Source: Nymphaea colorata (lineage: Eukaryota; Streptophyta; Magnoliopsida; Nymphaeales; Nymphaeaceae). From it: 64,000 bases of DNA. Both the position numbers and the translations under genes were made by a program. The notes below the pieces were generated by a model that did no database searches, was not told the DNA's origin, and saw only the letters and a list, made by a program, of their open reading frames with translations. Below, one piece after another: positions 1 through 12,200 of this stretch (its first letter is position 1; each line of letters opens with the position of its first letter). The DNA is taken from positions 16,733,149-16,797,148 of the forward strand of contig NC_045146.1 of NCBI RefSeq assembly GCF_008831285.2, read 5' to 3'.

Positions 1-117
1 TTTTAGCTACAAGAGAATCATCTGTACATTTTTCTTATGGCATTTTGGTTTGTATATTTTTGCTTTGGATGGTTATTTAATAGTTCTATGATCTGTCCTT
101 CACATTTGCAATCCATT

Positions 118-219
118 GCCTTGTAAGTTTAGTGTAAGTATAGTAACAAATACTAAAACCAACAGAAAGCCTTGTAAGTTTAGTGTAAATATAGTAACAA
201 ATACTAAGACCAACAGAAA
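118..219 (+). repeat. Tandem duplication, unit about 51 bp
   Basis: Two direct copies begin at about 118 and 169 with the same CCTTGTAAGTTTAGTGTAA start and differ at only a few positions. It looks like a recent local duplication in non-coding DNA. Confidence 0.85.
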
Positions 220-576
220 TTCATATCTTATAAGCTACAAGTGTCTAGATATTAAACAATCACTTATTCTGGTGGATTTTCTCCTATCAAGAAAGTTCAG
301 ATGCTTATTTGCATTAGAAGCTTTGTCTAGCCTAGTAATTGGTAGGCAAGGATACTAAATAATACTGAATCAATTCGATAAGGAGAACAAAATGGGCATT
401 GGAATTTGTCGACATTTGAATTCCTCAAATGTTTATATTTGTAAGATGTGCTTAAATTGATTGAAGAAAACAGCCTCTAAGTTCTTCATTTTGGGCCTCA
501 AAATTCTGGTTTAGATTGTGATTTGTGTCTAACTTTGGTCCATCTCTTTGGAAGTTACTATACAGTAGAGTGTGCT

Positions 577-655
577 TTACCTTAAAAGATCTTAGCTATG
601 ATCAGAAAAGCTAAATTTACCTTAAAAGGTCTTAGCTATTATCAGAAAAGCTAAA
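577..655 (+). repeat. Tandem duplication, unit about 40 bp
   Basis: TTTACCTTAAAAG followed by TCTTAGCTAT and CAGAAAAGCTAAATT occurs twice back to back with two substitutions. It lies in presumed intron sequence. Confidence 0.8.
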
Positions 656-1393
656 TTGTTCTATGTCAAACTAAAAAACCTTGTGCTAAAAGAAGATGTT
701 TTAATGTAATTCTTAATGTTTCCAGTTGTTCCAGTTGTTTATCGCAGCCTATCCTAACATAAATTCTGCTCTTCACAAACCTCAAAAATCTGCTTGCGCA
801 ATCAATTTAAAGATGTAATGGCACATTCTATCTTTTGGCATGGTCACAAGCAAAGGTATAAGCAATGCCACTGGACTTCCCTTTCTTAAATTTTGGTGTC
901 CATTTCGTTTGTGAACTTTGCCTTTCATACTCTGGTTGCTTCCTTTAGGATTGATGTTAGCTAGTTAAATGTCCTACACTGTAACAAGATAAGCCATGTG
1001 ATGTGGAAAACCTAAACCTTGCTAAGTCATTGAGAAAACTTGTTCGTATGAGCTTGTATTGATGTGCAGCATCAGAGGGACCTGCTCCTTCATTCCGTAA
1101 GATTCCTTTATGCATCTTTTTGTCATCTTCTTTGCTTCTTCCTCTTCTTGTGATGACACAGTTGTTTGTATCTGCTGTTTCATGACATAAATTCTCAGTG
1201 AAGTGACCATTTGAAGATTTGGCCTAAACATTTGGCCAAATTTATTGCAATGACAGAACCTTGCTGCAGATATGGGGTTATTTTGCTAGCATGTCCTTTT
1301 AAGAAATTACTTGTAGCATTACCTGCAGCAATTGCATGTTCGACTCCATTCCTCGCTTTCATATTTTGCCCCTGAAATTTCTGCTGTTTTCAG

Positions 1394-1621
1394 TTTCTTG
1401 TAGATGAAGCAATAGCATATTGTGTTGAGATTGCAACTCATAACCTTGGATGTTCTCTACTGCAAAGTCTGTTGGAAGACACTGAAGGGCAGAAGAAGCA
1501 TCGGTTGATTAATGAGATATGTGAGAATACATTATATCTAACACAGCATCGCTTTGGGTCTGTATTTATGTAAATTTATCTTGGATTTCATATTTTGTTG
1601 CCTTCAATTGAAACTAACTGC

Positions 1622-1652
<31 letters not shown>

Positions 1653-2727
1653 GGTTTCAGCAACTATGTTGTGCAGTCCGTACTAGACTTAAAGAACAAC
1701 GCATCTTGGGCCAAAGTTAAGGTTCTGAGTATGTTGAGAGGTCGTTTTGTGCCCCTGACAATGGATAAGTTCAGCAGCAATGTTGTGGAGAAATGTCTGT
1801 GTGTTAGTGTGGAAAAGGAGTACGCTCTTATAGTTAGAGAGCTGCTTGAATTCCCAGACTTCTTAAAGCTTGTGAAAGACAGTTTTGGTAACTATGTAAT
1901 TCAGTCAGCATTAAAAATGTGGAAGGTATGGTACTTCATTTGGCTCTACAATTTGGTTGGAAGTGGTCAATAGAGATTTGATAATTTTTAGTGGATGCCC
2001 AAGTTTTTATTCTCATCGACATATCATTCCTAGTTTTGACAGTTAGGACTTAATAATAATGCTTCATTTTGCTTGTAGTACTTGAGTAGAGAACCAAGTT
2101 TTAACAAATTTCAGTCATTGCACTAATACTTGGACATTGACAGGATCATAGCTTGTCATTAAGTATAACTTTCTTGGTTGTACATTCTAAGTGTTGATCA
2201 TTGAGTCAGTGGGAGAGCCAAAAATATAAAACAGGGTGGGCACCATAACTGAAAAACAGTTAGACTGTGTTGGATGGCTCAGGTTCAGGGTGGGCATAAA
2301 GAACCTAAAACCTGAGTTCATGGTGGTGAGTGCCTACTCTAAACCCATATTGCTCTTTAAAGGTTTGTGGGTCAGAGTAGGCAAGTGCCACCTGAGCCCT
2401 ATGTGGCTGCATCATAGTAGTTGATGAGACAATCTTTTGTTGCCTACAGTGATTCATGGGAGGTTGCTTTTGAACTTGAAAATCATGTAGTAGTGTTTCT
2501 TAAATGTTGAATGGCTGATGCTTTCTTGCTTGGGCAACCATATAGAGTTGGTCCAGTCAGTCACTCTTGTTCCCTTTGAACTAACTTTTCCTGTATTCTG
2601 AATCCAGGGATCTGCCGTCCACAATGATCTGGTTGGCAGGATACAAGCAAACGCTTTTGCTCTCCGCTGCCCAATTGGGAGAAAGGTTTTGCAGTGTCTC
2701 AATTCGGTGTTGAATATGTCTTTGTGA
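1394..2727 (+). CDS. Pumilio/PUF RNA-binding protein, C-terminal part (exons 1394-1557, 1661-1925, 2608-2727)
   Basis: Three exons encode the end of a PUF (Pumilio homology) domain, which binds 3' UTRs of mRNAs in the cytoplasm and controls their decay or translation. Reading through the joins gives PUF repeat cores in the canonical order: GCSLLQ (R5), NYVVQ (R6), SNVVEK (R7) and NYVIQ (R8), then a short final half repeat ending in a TGA at 2725-2727. In the known PUF code, NYxxQ reads U and SNxxE reads G, so R8-R7-R6 would read the UGU core. Splice joins are in phase: the first ends with two bases of a Gly codon completed at 1661, the second is phase 0. All introns are GT-AG. Repeats R1-R4 and the N terminus are not in the window, so the gene is partial at its left end. 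It looks intact where visible. The divergent R5 and short C terminus suggest a member of the smaller plant APUM group rather than the APUM1-6 group, but that is inference. Confidence 0.88.
1627..1652 (+). repeat. (CT)n microsatellite forming the polypyrimidine tract of a Pumilio intron
   Basis: A run of about 13 CT units ends eight bases before the acceptor AG at 1659-1660. It probably acts as the polypyrimidine tract of this 103-base intron. Confidence 0.85.
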
Positions 2728-5349
2728 ATGAAAGCAAATTTCATCATGAAGTGCTTCCAGCAAAGATGTTCCTATAGTAAATCAACTGATAGTACACTTG
2801 AATTCGTTGGTTTATATTTCTTTTATTTGTTGGGTGGCCTAAATGTTGTTTAGGCTCTTCTCTGTTGATTGTCTTCCTATGTTCTCTAGATAAAGAAATA
2901 GTAAGTAGGGATTGTTAGATGTGCATAGTTGCAGAGTTGTGAAGATGAGCCGATTCACGAAAACTTGGAAAGGGGATGGGGACAAGTTTCTTCAAGACTG
3001 AGCTGAGTCTGCAGAACTACAGAAACGCATAACATACGGAGAAATTTCTGTCGTGCAGTTCGTGCAGGTCTGGAGGTCATGGCCAATGCTTTTGTTATAT
3101 AATCATGTAAATTCACAACTGAATTCCATTTGTTTAATAATAGCCTACTCCTAAGTTGAATTTAGTTATGTTAATTGTTACTAGTAACCGAATATTCTTT
3201 TTATGGATTTGTTGCGAGAATTTGTCATGATTAAAAAGACTCGTGCTAATGATGGTAGTTGCCCTACACACGCACACACACACACACACTCTCTCTCGAT
3301 ATATATATATACATATATGTATATATATATATATATATACATATATGTATATATATATATATATACATATATGTATATATATATATATATATACATATAT
3401 AGGTAGAAAACAGACTTTTATGTGCTAATCCTATATGGGCTGTTGAACTTTTCAAAATGGAAAATGGATGACCGAGAGAAAATAAAAAAGGAAAAGGATG
3501 TCTGCCCAACAGATGCCTGTCCAAACCTTGTGTACTCTTTGCAGCATACAATGTAGAAAAATGGTAGACAAGGTTAAGTTGTCGTATGTAAATGTTTTTT
3601 AACAATCTTACTCATTTTATTTTTAGTTGCTAATATTCATGCTTTAACCGATTAAATCCTATGTAGATTATTCATAAAATTTTATTTCTTCAAATTCTTA
3701 TAAAGTTCGAACCTTTAAACTTTTTTAGTTAAGAAGTCTCTCTGGAGTCTGGTCTGATTCGATTTCATCAATCTGCAAAAGTCTATGAAAAACTATTCAA
3801 CCGATCCTGACAAATTGCAAGGGGAATTTTTTGTAGGTTTTGAACCGTGGTTCTTAGCAGACCATAATTGCTGCTTATGAGGAAAATTTAGCAACAATGA
3901 GCCAACGAAAGTGTGGAATAGTCTTGATTTGAACGTGGATGAACTAAACACACTGATTGGACCGACTAAGATACGGAACGAACAGAAATAGTAGAATTTC
4001 CTTGCATATCGGGATGCATTTTCGGTCATAACTATCTTGCACTTCTTGCAGGAAGTAAGCGGAAAGATTTTTCGCAATGATTCATTGATTTAGGCTTAAC
4101 TAACAAAGAAGCGATGAGGTGATCACGCAAAGTTGTCATCATGTGCCTCCCAAAGATGACGTGCATGTCACTACTACTTTATTTTCTCCAAATCAGTATC
4201 TAAGCTGCAATTCTCAAGTGACTGAAGTGCAACTCTTATGAGGGGATTTGAAGGTAGACTATTCAAGAAAAATATCCGGAATTCGCAGCTCCAACTGGAA
4301 ATTCGAAAAAAAAATGCAATTCTTTTTCTCCATGTTTGATGGCAACCCATATAAGGTGAAAAAATTTCACACGGAAACACTAACCCTGAAAACTTTCACC
4401 CCAAAAATGGAAACAATTTTAGTTGGCTCCAAAAGTAAATATTTGCCTCCCTCGTGCATAGTTTGAAAGTCCCTAGTTGAAACACAAAAACTTGAGTTGT
4501 GTTTCACAAGAGATCGACATTCTAAGATAATTTATAAGTTGACATAGAAATAAGTTTCTTGACTGTGTTAGCCATATATTTATGTGTTTTAAAATGAATC
4601 ACCCACCTTTTGCTCGTAGTCTCTCATGGTTCGTACAGCGAAGAAAATATAAAATATGTTATTGAAGATCACACCTTTATCGTTAGTTTAGTAAAATAAA
4701 AAATATGGTTTCAACCGCAAAGAGAATAACGCCAAATCAGCTTCGTTTTTAGAGCTGTACATTCAGCTTCCAATGAAAATACTGCTGGGAGCAGTCTCCC
4801 CGCCTTCACTCCAAAAGAATATCTTATTTAATGATAAACAAAAGCAGCATACAAGCAAAAGGCAACAACTAAACATTACGATTTACAGTAACACCTTGAG
4901 CAGTAAGCCACCAGAGAGCAAGACGCTGCCCCCTCCCAGCCACTCAGAAGTCCTCCCATTCCACGAGCAAAAAAACCTGCTAAACAAGCACCCACTGATT
5001 CTGATTCTCCGTTTTCACACCTGCCATCAGTTTCCCTATAATTTAAAATCATCCTTCCAATCTCCAATGGAACTTCTTTATCTCTCAGCCGAAATCTGCA
5101 GCAAAGGTCACTCACAGAGGCCCACCTTTGAGGCCATGCACATCTGCCCTCCAGAGTAGTTCTCTGTCTCTTGGCCCAGCCTTTATTATTTGTTATTGGA
5201 CCTATCCTCTGCTGGTCATCTGTGGAACTGCTAACACACCAATGAAGAGAACCTTATATTCTGCAGAGCCCTGAGCATTTTCTCCTCTAAATCACTTTAT
5301 TCTATTCCAATATTCTGAGCTTTTGGAAAAGCAAGCATATAATAGAATC
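2728..5349. other. Intergenic: 3' flank of the Pumilio gene and AT-rich spacer
   Basis: After the Pumilio stop codon there is presumed 3' UTR and AT-rich DNA with a large microsatellite at about 3268-3402. The open frames across the microsatellite are simple-repeat artefacts. The stretch 4770-5160 has longish open frames on both strands but no recognisable domain; it may be the decayed 3' part of the neighbouring LINE relic. Confidence 0.5.
3268..3402. repeat. Compound (CA)n-(CT)n-(TA)n microsatellite with higher-order structure
   Basis: Short CA and CT runs (3268-3296) pass into a TA tract of about 105 bases. The TA tract is interrupted by CATATAT at about 3312, 3340, 3366 and 3394, that is every 26-28 bases, so it has a second-level period of about 27. 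Confidence 0.9.
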
Positions 5350-6305
5350 TATTTACCTCATTTTACAACTACCACATAAGCTGTGACAAATCCAGTCTCC
5401 TCTGCTCCAACGTCCACACATTTCAACCCTGTTTCAAGCCAGATGCCAACCTTTTCCTTGTCTGCATCATTCCAATTCATGGTCATAAAGGACTGCCTGC
5501 ACCATTGCCATACCATAGATGGTATACACGTAACATTCACTGCCTCTTCATCGCCATGAGCTATCTTACTTCTTATCCACCACATCCTCCAAATTGCTAT
5601 GTGAAACGTTATCAGTCATCATTTGTCTAGCCAGTTTTGCTTGAATTTTAATCTTCCTCCAAAATTTGATCTCAGCTTGAATGTTCTGCCAGGGGACCCT
5701 TCTCATGCCAAAACGATTAACAACCATATGCCATACCTTAGATGCTACACTGCAAGCAATGAGCACATAATGGCTACTCTCTACTTGTTTCTTACATATA
5801 TAGCATTGACTAGCTGGTTGAATGCCCCAGTTTTGCAAACGATCCTGCGTAACCAGCCTGTCCCAGCATGCTAGATATACCAGCTGGTTCTAGCTGGTGC
5901 AGAGCTCCACTCTCCATTCTTCTCTGATTCCTTTCATTCCAAGGGCTTCCGAAATTTCTTTCGCAGAGAATGTCTCAACTTTGTTAGAAGTTCCTTGGCC
6001 TTGGTGCTAAGATGCCCCAAAGCCATTTTATTCCATTTCACTGAGAACTTTCTTAGTTGCTTCCATTTTATTCAGGACCCTGATCATAGGGCACCCGCTG
6101 CTGTTCTTCCTCCATTCATTAGCCACCATCTCCTTGGCTTGAGGCACAAGAACTGAAGAACCTGCAGACATTGAATCTGTGGTGATATATTCGGTGGTTG
6201 CTTTCCTTCCAAAAGGAGACCACCAATGCTTTGTGGTCGGAAGTCGGCCTTGAGCGGGCAACCACTCTGCAAGAAACCGACCATGGAGGTCTGATCAGGT
6301 ACCAA
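5350..6305 (-). mobile_element. Decayed non-LTR (LINE) retrotransposon relic
   Basis: On the minus strand the frame running from about 5880 down to 5566 contains CWDRLVTQDRLQNWG, then CYICKKQVESSHYVLIACS and AxxVW, the layout of the zinc-binding region (zf-RVT) that follows the reverse transcriptase in plant LINEs. Just downstream, in a shifted frame (5585 down to 5358), are WRMWWIRSKIAHG and a short tail like the linker before the LINE RNase H region. Upstream (about 6261 to 5930) a lysine- and leucine-rich frame with WNKMALGHLSTKAKELL resembles the stretch between endonuclease and reverse transcriptase. The reverse transcriptase core is missing and frames are broken, so the copy is internally deleted and dead. 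No clear poly(A) tail or target duplication was seen. Confidence 0.72.
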
Positions 6306-8554
6306 TCTAATTTACAATGGATGGCTTCTTCTTATTCTCTCCTCCTATTGGTGCACGTGAAAGGCGATGACAGATAAAAAAATCTCTGGTTAATATGTAA
6401 ACAAGCAAATGGTTACGAGACAATAATACTAAAGCAATTCGTGTGTGTCCGTGTGGGCAATTGCTCACACAAGCCCACATGTTCCTCTGGCACTTGTTTG
6501 GACAAAACCCACTTTTTGTAGCTTGGTAATTTATCTATTTATATAGTTTTGGTTTATCATAGATTCATGGTTTGTTAGCCTGACAGACTATTTTGAGGTC
6601 CACTAGTGTTTTAGCTTAGCAACGTGAAACTATCATTAGGGTCACCGTTTCCTAGTTAGTATACTGCCGTCAGTGGATTGACAGGCCAGTTGCAGACATA
6701 CCTGTGATCTTTGGACCATATTGTACAAAACACCAAATGACCTTATCCCAATTTGCTTTGTGGGACTTAGTGAGTTATTTAATGGCCCTGGCCCTGTTAT
6801 AACATGGTATAAAGTAATGTGGTTTATAAGATAAGGACAACTTAGCGAAAAATTTATGTGTGAGATCCGGATTTTAGCTTACGATCCAAAAAATAGATCT
6901 TGCTTCGAAAAATAAAAGATAGCTGAAAGATTTGAGAGGTAGACTTTTAAGTTTTGAGTATTAAGAAAGCTACGAGGTTCATGCTAATCAGGACGTATCT
7001 CTTGGCATGATCTAATAAAGGTTGATTTAGTCAAAGAGATACACTTGCGAGCATGTAAATGCCTTTTTGACTTGTGATTCCCGTCGGATCGGCCCTTCTG
7101 AATTTAATTTAATTGGATCTTATATAATTTAGGTCCGACCAGCATAAAGTTAAAGTTTGTCTCTCAGTCGGATATCGTGCTCAGATTTCTGAATCTGAAT
7201 GGCGATCACATCCAGATTTAGAGATGGTCTGTTATGTCCGATCCATTAGCATCTCTACTTGCTAATTCCAAAACAACTTAGAAAAATCAAACAAAAACAT
7301 CACCTGCAAATTGGAGAAAGCAGGATGCTAGATTTAACAACCAGACCTATACCCAGTTCAGGCTTCTGGTTCGACGGATCCCGCTCCTTATTATCTTTAT
7401 TTTTGATCATCCTAAAAGGTCAAGAACCAGGATAACTAACCACTTTAACAATATTTCCCTGAAAAACCACTTACGGTATTGGACTAAACTTCTTAAAAGT
7501 GGAGTGTTACATTAGAGATGACATGTGACGGCTGGAAGCTATTCCTCAAAAACAAAAAAAGGATGCTCCAAGCCACTTGGGGTTCATAAAATCATCCTAA
7601 AGGTGCCCTACCAAATGCATATCTACTCTGAAACATATGTATTATTAAATGAAGCCTCACCCTAAAGCTTCCATTTAATTTTAAGCTTTTGGAACATGGG
7701 GGATGCACTAATAAGTTTACCATGTCCTTAAATGTAATCTTAGAAAAATTTATTACGCAGGTCATCATAGATCCTTACTTTTCATTACATTTCCTTCGTG
7801 AAATAGCAGAGGAGCTTTCCTGACATTTAATGTAACTCCTGATGAATGTTTTAGGCTTAACTTGCGTGGAAAGCGAAAAGAGACAACCTAAGTTTCTAAG
7901 AAAACTTTGAACCCGAGTCTGTTTGATTTCTTTAGATATTCGATCTTGGTCTACTGGAGTCGCTTTCAAGATTACGCGTACTCGAAGGAAGAACTGAGAA
8001 AAATAAGCTGTTGTGTTCTCAAGTTAATTTCTGCGCATTTTAAGGGTTTAAATATTATCAAGATGGTTATTTTAAACAAGGATCGAATTCTTAATGGTGT
8101 TTGAAAAGAGTGTGTGTGTGTGTGTTTTCATCGAGTTTCAACATTTTTATTGCATTCAAAGTCCGAAATGTTACTCAACTCCGCATGCATGTCAGATTTC
8201 GGCAGTTTGAGGGTTGACACTTTTGGATCAATCTTAATGATATCTATACGTGCACCAAATTATCTTATAGTTTAAAATTGCCTAATATTTAGTGTACAAT
8301 CATTAGTGGATTCGCTCTTTATTCAATTATACTATTACTAGTCGACAATCTTATGCTCGTTGGTTTAAGGAACTTGACTGCTTCGTGAAGGTGGGAGGTT
8401 TGCTAATATGTCATATGTTTAAGGATAAATAAAATCTATTTCTAAAGTAAATATGATAACTTGATATATGATTCCAAAAGATTTGACACAGCGACAATCT
8501 CTTGCCGGAGAAGAACGAAGGGTCTTTCAGCAATCTCATGTTCTCACATATGAG

Positions 8555-8590
<36 letters not shown>

Positions 8591-9000
8591 TTGTTCAATG
8601 AAATCAAAGTACACTCACCACTCACCATTCGTATTTTGGCGCAACATAGATCATCAATCCAGTCAATCGAACAATTGACAATCAATTATTATTATTATTT
8701 TATATTATACATATATATATATATAATATAAGGAGGTATAAAATTTGATGCTTTCGGAGACTTCATATTGACTCCTTAAAACCATGCATCAATATGTTAA
8801 ACTTGATTTGAATGCAGAGATACTTTGGTTATTGTTTAACATGCTTTAGTTTGATCAAATTAACAAGAGAATACAACTTTTGACCGTTAAGCTTTTTAAG
8901 TTGTGTGAGCGGCTAATTTTTTGCTTAAAACCCTCATATTAATCGTTATAAAAAAAGGATCGTGGAACGTACTGCTAAACCCAATGTCAACGGTTGCCAG
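6306..9000. other. Intergenic spacer upstream of the aspartyl protease gene
   Basis: AT-rich DNA without a recognisable gene. It contains a copy of a dispersed GTGGGCTTGTG...CCCACAC motif at 6441-6480 (minus orientation), a short GT repeat near 8110-8124, and a (TA)n tract at 8558-8589. The last few hundred bases should hold the protease promoter. Confidence 0.5.
8558..8589. repeat. (TA)n microsatellite
   Basis: Uninterrupted run of about 16 TA units. Confidence 0.95.
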
Positions 9001-9005
9001 AGGAC

Positions 9006-9012
9006 TATAAAC
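9006..9012 (+). promoter_or_regulatory. Probable TATA box of the aspartyl protease gene
   Basis: TATAAAC lies about 250 bases before the start codon in a locally GC-richer stretch and is followed by a CT-rich leader (CT repeat near 9049-9062), a common plant core-promoter arrangement. It predicts transcription starting near 9037 with a 5' UTR of about 220 bases. Confidence 0.55.
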
Positions 9013-9260
9013 TCGCGGCCGCCCTCCTTTCTCAAGAACACAGGCACTCTCTCTCTCTCTTGAGTGGGGAGGACTTCCGAGCTGCCATCGTGTCCGGGGG
9101 GCATCTTTCCTCAGGCCCCTCCCTCCACAGCAAACTTTCATTGCGACCCCCCGTTTGTCTCTGCCGAATGGTCTCGGAACGCGTCATCCGCTTCATCTGA
9201 TGCCCGATCTAATTCGTCCACCGCTGGATTGTACCATTTCCCGTTTGGATCTGCCCATCC

Positions 9261-12200
9261 ATGGCGTTGATTACGCGCCTTTGGGCTCTACTCTGCGTAG
9301 GCCTTCTTTGCGATCTTTGTTTCTGCCGTGAATTATACAGAGGTTCGGAGGTTGGTGGTGGTGGTCGTGTCGGCCTGCATCTGAACCAGGGCGTCCTCGG
9401 CGGTCGTGGATCGCCGATGATCTTGCCGCTGGTTCTGACGCCCGCCAACTTGTCGTGGCAATTCATCAGAGAAGAGCACCGCCGGAAGGCGCAGGCGACT
9501 GACTCGCATCAGATATCGAATGCCCACATGAAGTTATACGACGATCTTCTCCTTAATGGGTAAAATTTTGCGTTTTTGCTAGATAGTTCTTGTCTCTTTC
9601 TATAGTACATGGAAAGATCTTGCTTGTTTTCCTTTTTTGGTCGATAGCGATGCTTGAACGCGGATCAAATAGCTGTGACTAGAAAATGCATCAGAAAGAG
9701 AATATACTTGTTCGAATTGTTGGGATGTGTTATATACAGTATCAAGCATTGCGGATGGGAAGCGTAATGTATCTTCGTTTTTGTGCAGGTATTACACGAC
9801 TAGGCTGTTTATTGGAACACCTCCTCAAGAATTCGCACTTATAGTCGACTCAGGCAGTACTGTTACTTACGTCCCTTGCGATACTTGTGAACAGTGTGGA
9901 AATCATCAGGCAAGTACAGGTTAAACTTCGAATTCTAGTGAGAAGTTTTAAATGGAAAGGACAGTCTTGTGCTAAAAATTTGTGTGGGAGGAGGTGGGGA
10001 GACTGTTCAGATAATGTGTATATCACAGGACAGTAATCGAACATGAATCCTAGAGAAAAATCTGAAATGGGCTTTTCCATTTTTGGCTGTGTGACATCCT
10101 ACTCAGCGATGACGATATTGTCACATGCCTTATGCACTACCGAGTGAACTAGGAATTCAACCGTTGAGTTCCTTATTAAGATTGATTTGGAAGAGAAGGT
10201 CCTAGATAGGTTGCTAATGTTAAGGAAAAACTAATTTGTAAGTGCGTCATTCCCTTAAGCTTTATCTCCCCTTTAAGAATGTGGTTTGGTTATAATGTGT
10301 TTGCGGGTGGAAACAACTATGTTATCATCTCAAACATTAGAACGACCTTATATCAATTATGTAAGAAACAAGTAGGGGAGAGCACCAACATCAAACATTT
10401 TTAGGGAGTGCCTTTATTTGGTCGATTTAGTTGTGTAAAGATGTAGATATAGGAGATTGGACTTCTGGTTTTCTGTTAAAGAATGTACTGTAGGAATAAA
10501 ATGAACTGCCTTTGGTTTGGTTTCTTTATTGATCTAGATTTCACTAGGCAGATCTTATCAATGTGGGTGACAATTGGATTAGGAGTTACAGTTTGGCAGG
10601 AAAGTTGCATCGTTTTGTTGTCTTATCGTTTTGTTGTCTTATGAAACCTCCAAAGTCTAATAATGTAACAGGAAAAAAAAATCCATTTGCATTTTTCCTT
10701 TTTCTTTCTTTCAAATGATAAAAACAGAATTTCTTCATGCCCTTCTCTTTACCGTTTTTTTTTCAGTTATGAATTGAGTGCAGTAAAGATACACCAGGCC
10801 TTGTTTGATAGCTGGGCAGATCTTTTGCTTTGGCAGCAAAGTTTTACCAAAAGTAGTGGAAGCCACCTTTTTTTTCATAATCTATCAAACATCGCAGAGC
10901 TTTTGCTAGACAAAAAGAAGGCACTGGTTGTTATTTCAAAAAATATTTGATGCCTGATGTAGTTTCTCTTTATATTGGTGCATTTATTATGTTCTTTTTT
11001 CCTCATATAACAATTTTATCCTCACTTTTTCATTAACAATTTACATTTTTGAATTATTTTGGTGGTCAGGATCCTAAGTTCCAAACCAGTCAATCCAGTA
11101 CCTACGAGCCAGTGAAGTGTAATATTGACTGTACTTGCGATAAAGATAATGCGCAGTGCACTTATGAAAGGCAATATGCAGAAATGAGTTCCAGTAGTGG
11201 TGTACTAGGTAAAGACATTGTGTCATTTGGTAATGAGAGTTCTCTTAAACCACAGCATCTTGTTTTTGGCTGTGAGAACTCAGAAACTGGTGATCTATAC
11301 AGTCAGCGTGCTGATGGAATTATGGGGCTGGGACGAGGTCAACTTAGTATCATGGATCAACTTGTGGAAGAGGGTGTAATAAGTGATTCGTTTTCTTTAT
11401 GTTATGGAGGGATGGAAGTTGGTGGGGGTGCAATGGTTCTAGGTGGAATTTCCCCTCCTCCTGGAATGGTGTTTTCTCCATCAGATCCTGGTCGCAGGTA
11501 TTGTTGCCAATTAAATTTCAGAGACGTCATGATTCTCGATTTCCTGACATGTACATTTAGTAATATCGCACATTTACTCTAGTTTTGGGGTGGAAACAGT
11601 CCTTATTACAATATTGAGCTGAGGGAAATGCATGTAGCTGGAAAGAAGTTGCAGTTAAATCCAAGTATATTCAACGGCAAACATGGTACGGTTCTGGATA
11701 GTGGTACAACATATGCTTACCTACCAGAGGCAGCCTTTGTTGCATTTCGAGATGCTGTGAGTGCTCTCTCTGTCTCTCTCTCCATCTCTTCCCCTTCTAT
11801 CTAATTGCAATGGCAACATATACAAAGGGTGGATACAACTTAAGACAATGCTCTCAATTCTCAAGGGTAGAAATTTGTGTAGCACATACACTTGGTGGTA
11901 AGGCAACATTACATAGAATGAGAAGCTTGGACTGCAGTCCTATATCTTGGAATATTTCTTTTATAGATCTTGCTTTTCCCTCTGGCTGTTATATGTACTT
12001 GCTTATTTTTTTGCTTGCTTTAATTTTTATTCTCAATGGTAGATATTCAAAAGCCTTCAGTCCCTCAAGCGAATTCCGGGCCCAGATCCTTCATATCATG
12101 ACATTTGTTTTGCTGGAGCAGGAAGGTGATGGATCTTGCGTCTTGTTCTCTTGCAATTCCTTCAAAAGATTTTAGAGCTTTGTGGACCCAAGTTGGATGT

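Larger units (their letters stand above)
1..1393 (+). other. Intron (or 5' part) of the Pumilio gene, non-coding, with two short tandem duplications
   Basis: No open frame here resembles PUF repeats R1-R4, which must lie before the exon that starts at 1394, so this stretch is best read as intron sequence of that gene, the earlier exons being left of the window. A unit of about 51 bases beginning at 118 is repeated directly at 169 with few changes. A unit of about 40 bases is likewise duplicated at about 577-655. The DNA is AT-rich and otherwise featureless. The intron assignment is inference from the protein family. Confidence 0.55.

Noticed and set aside
3181-3605. Several overlapping open frames on both strands
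   Set aside because: They are translations of CA, CT and TA microsatellites.
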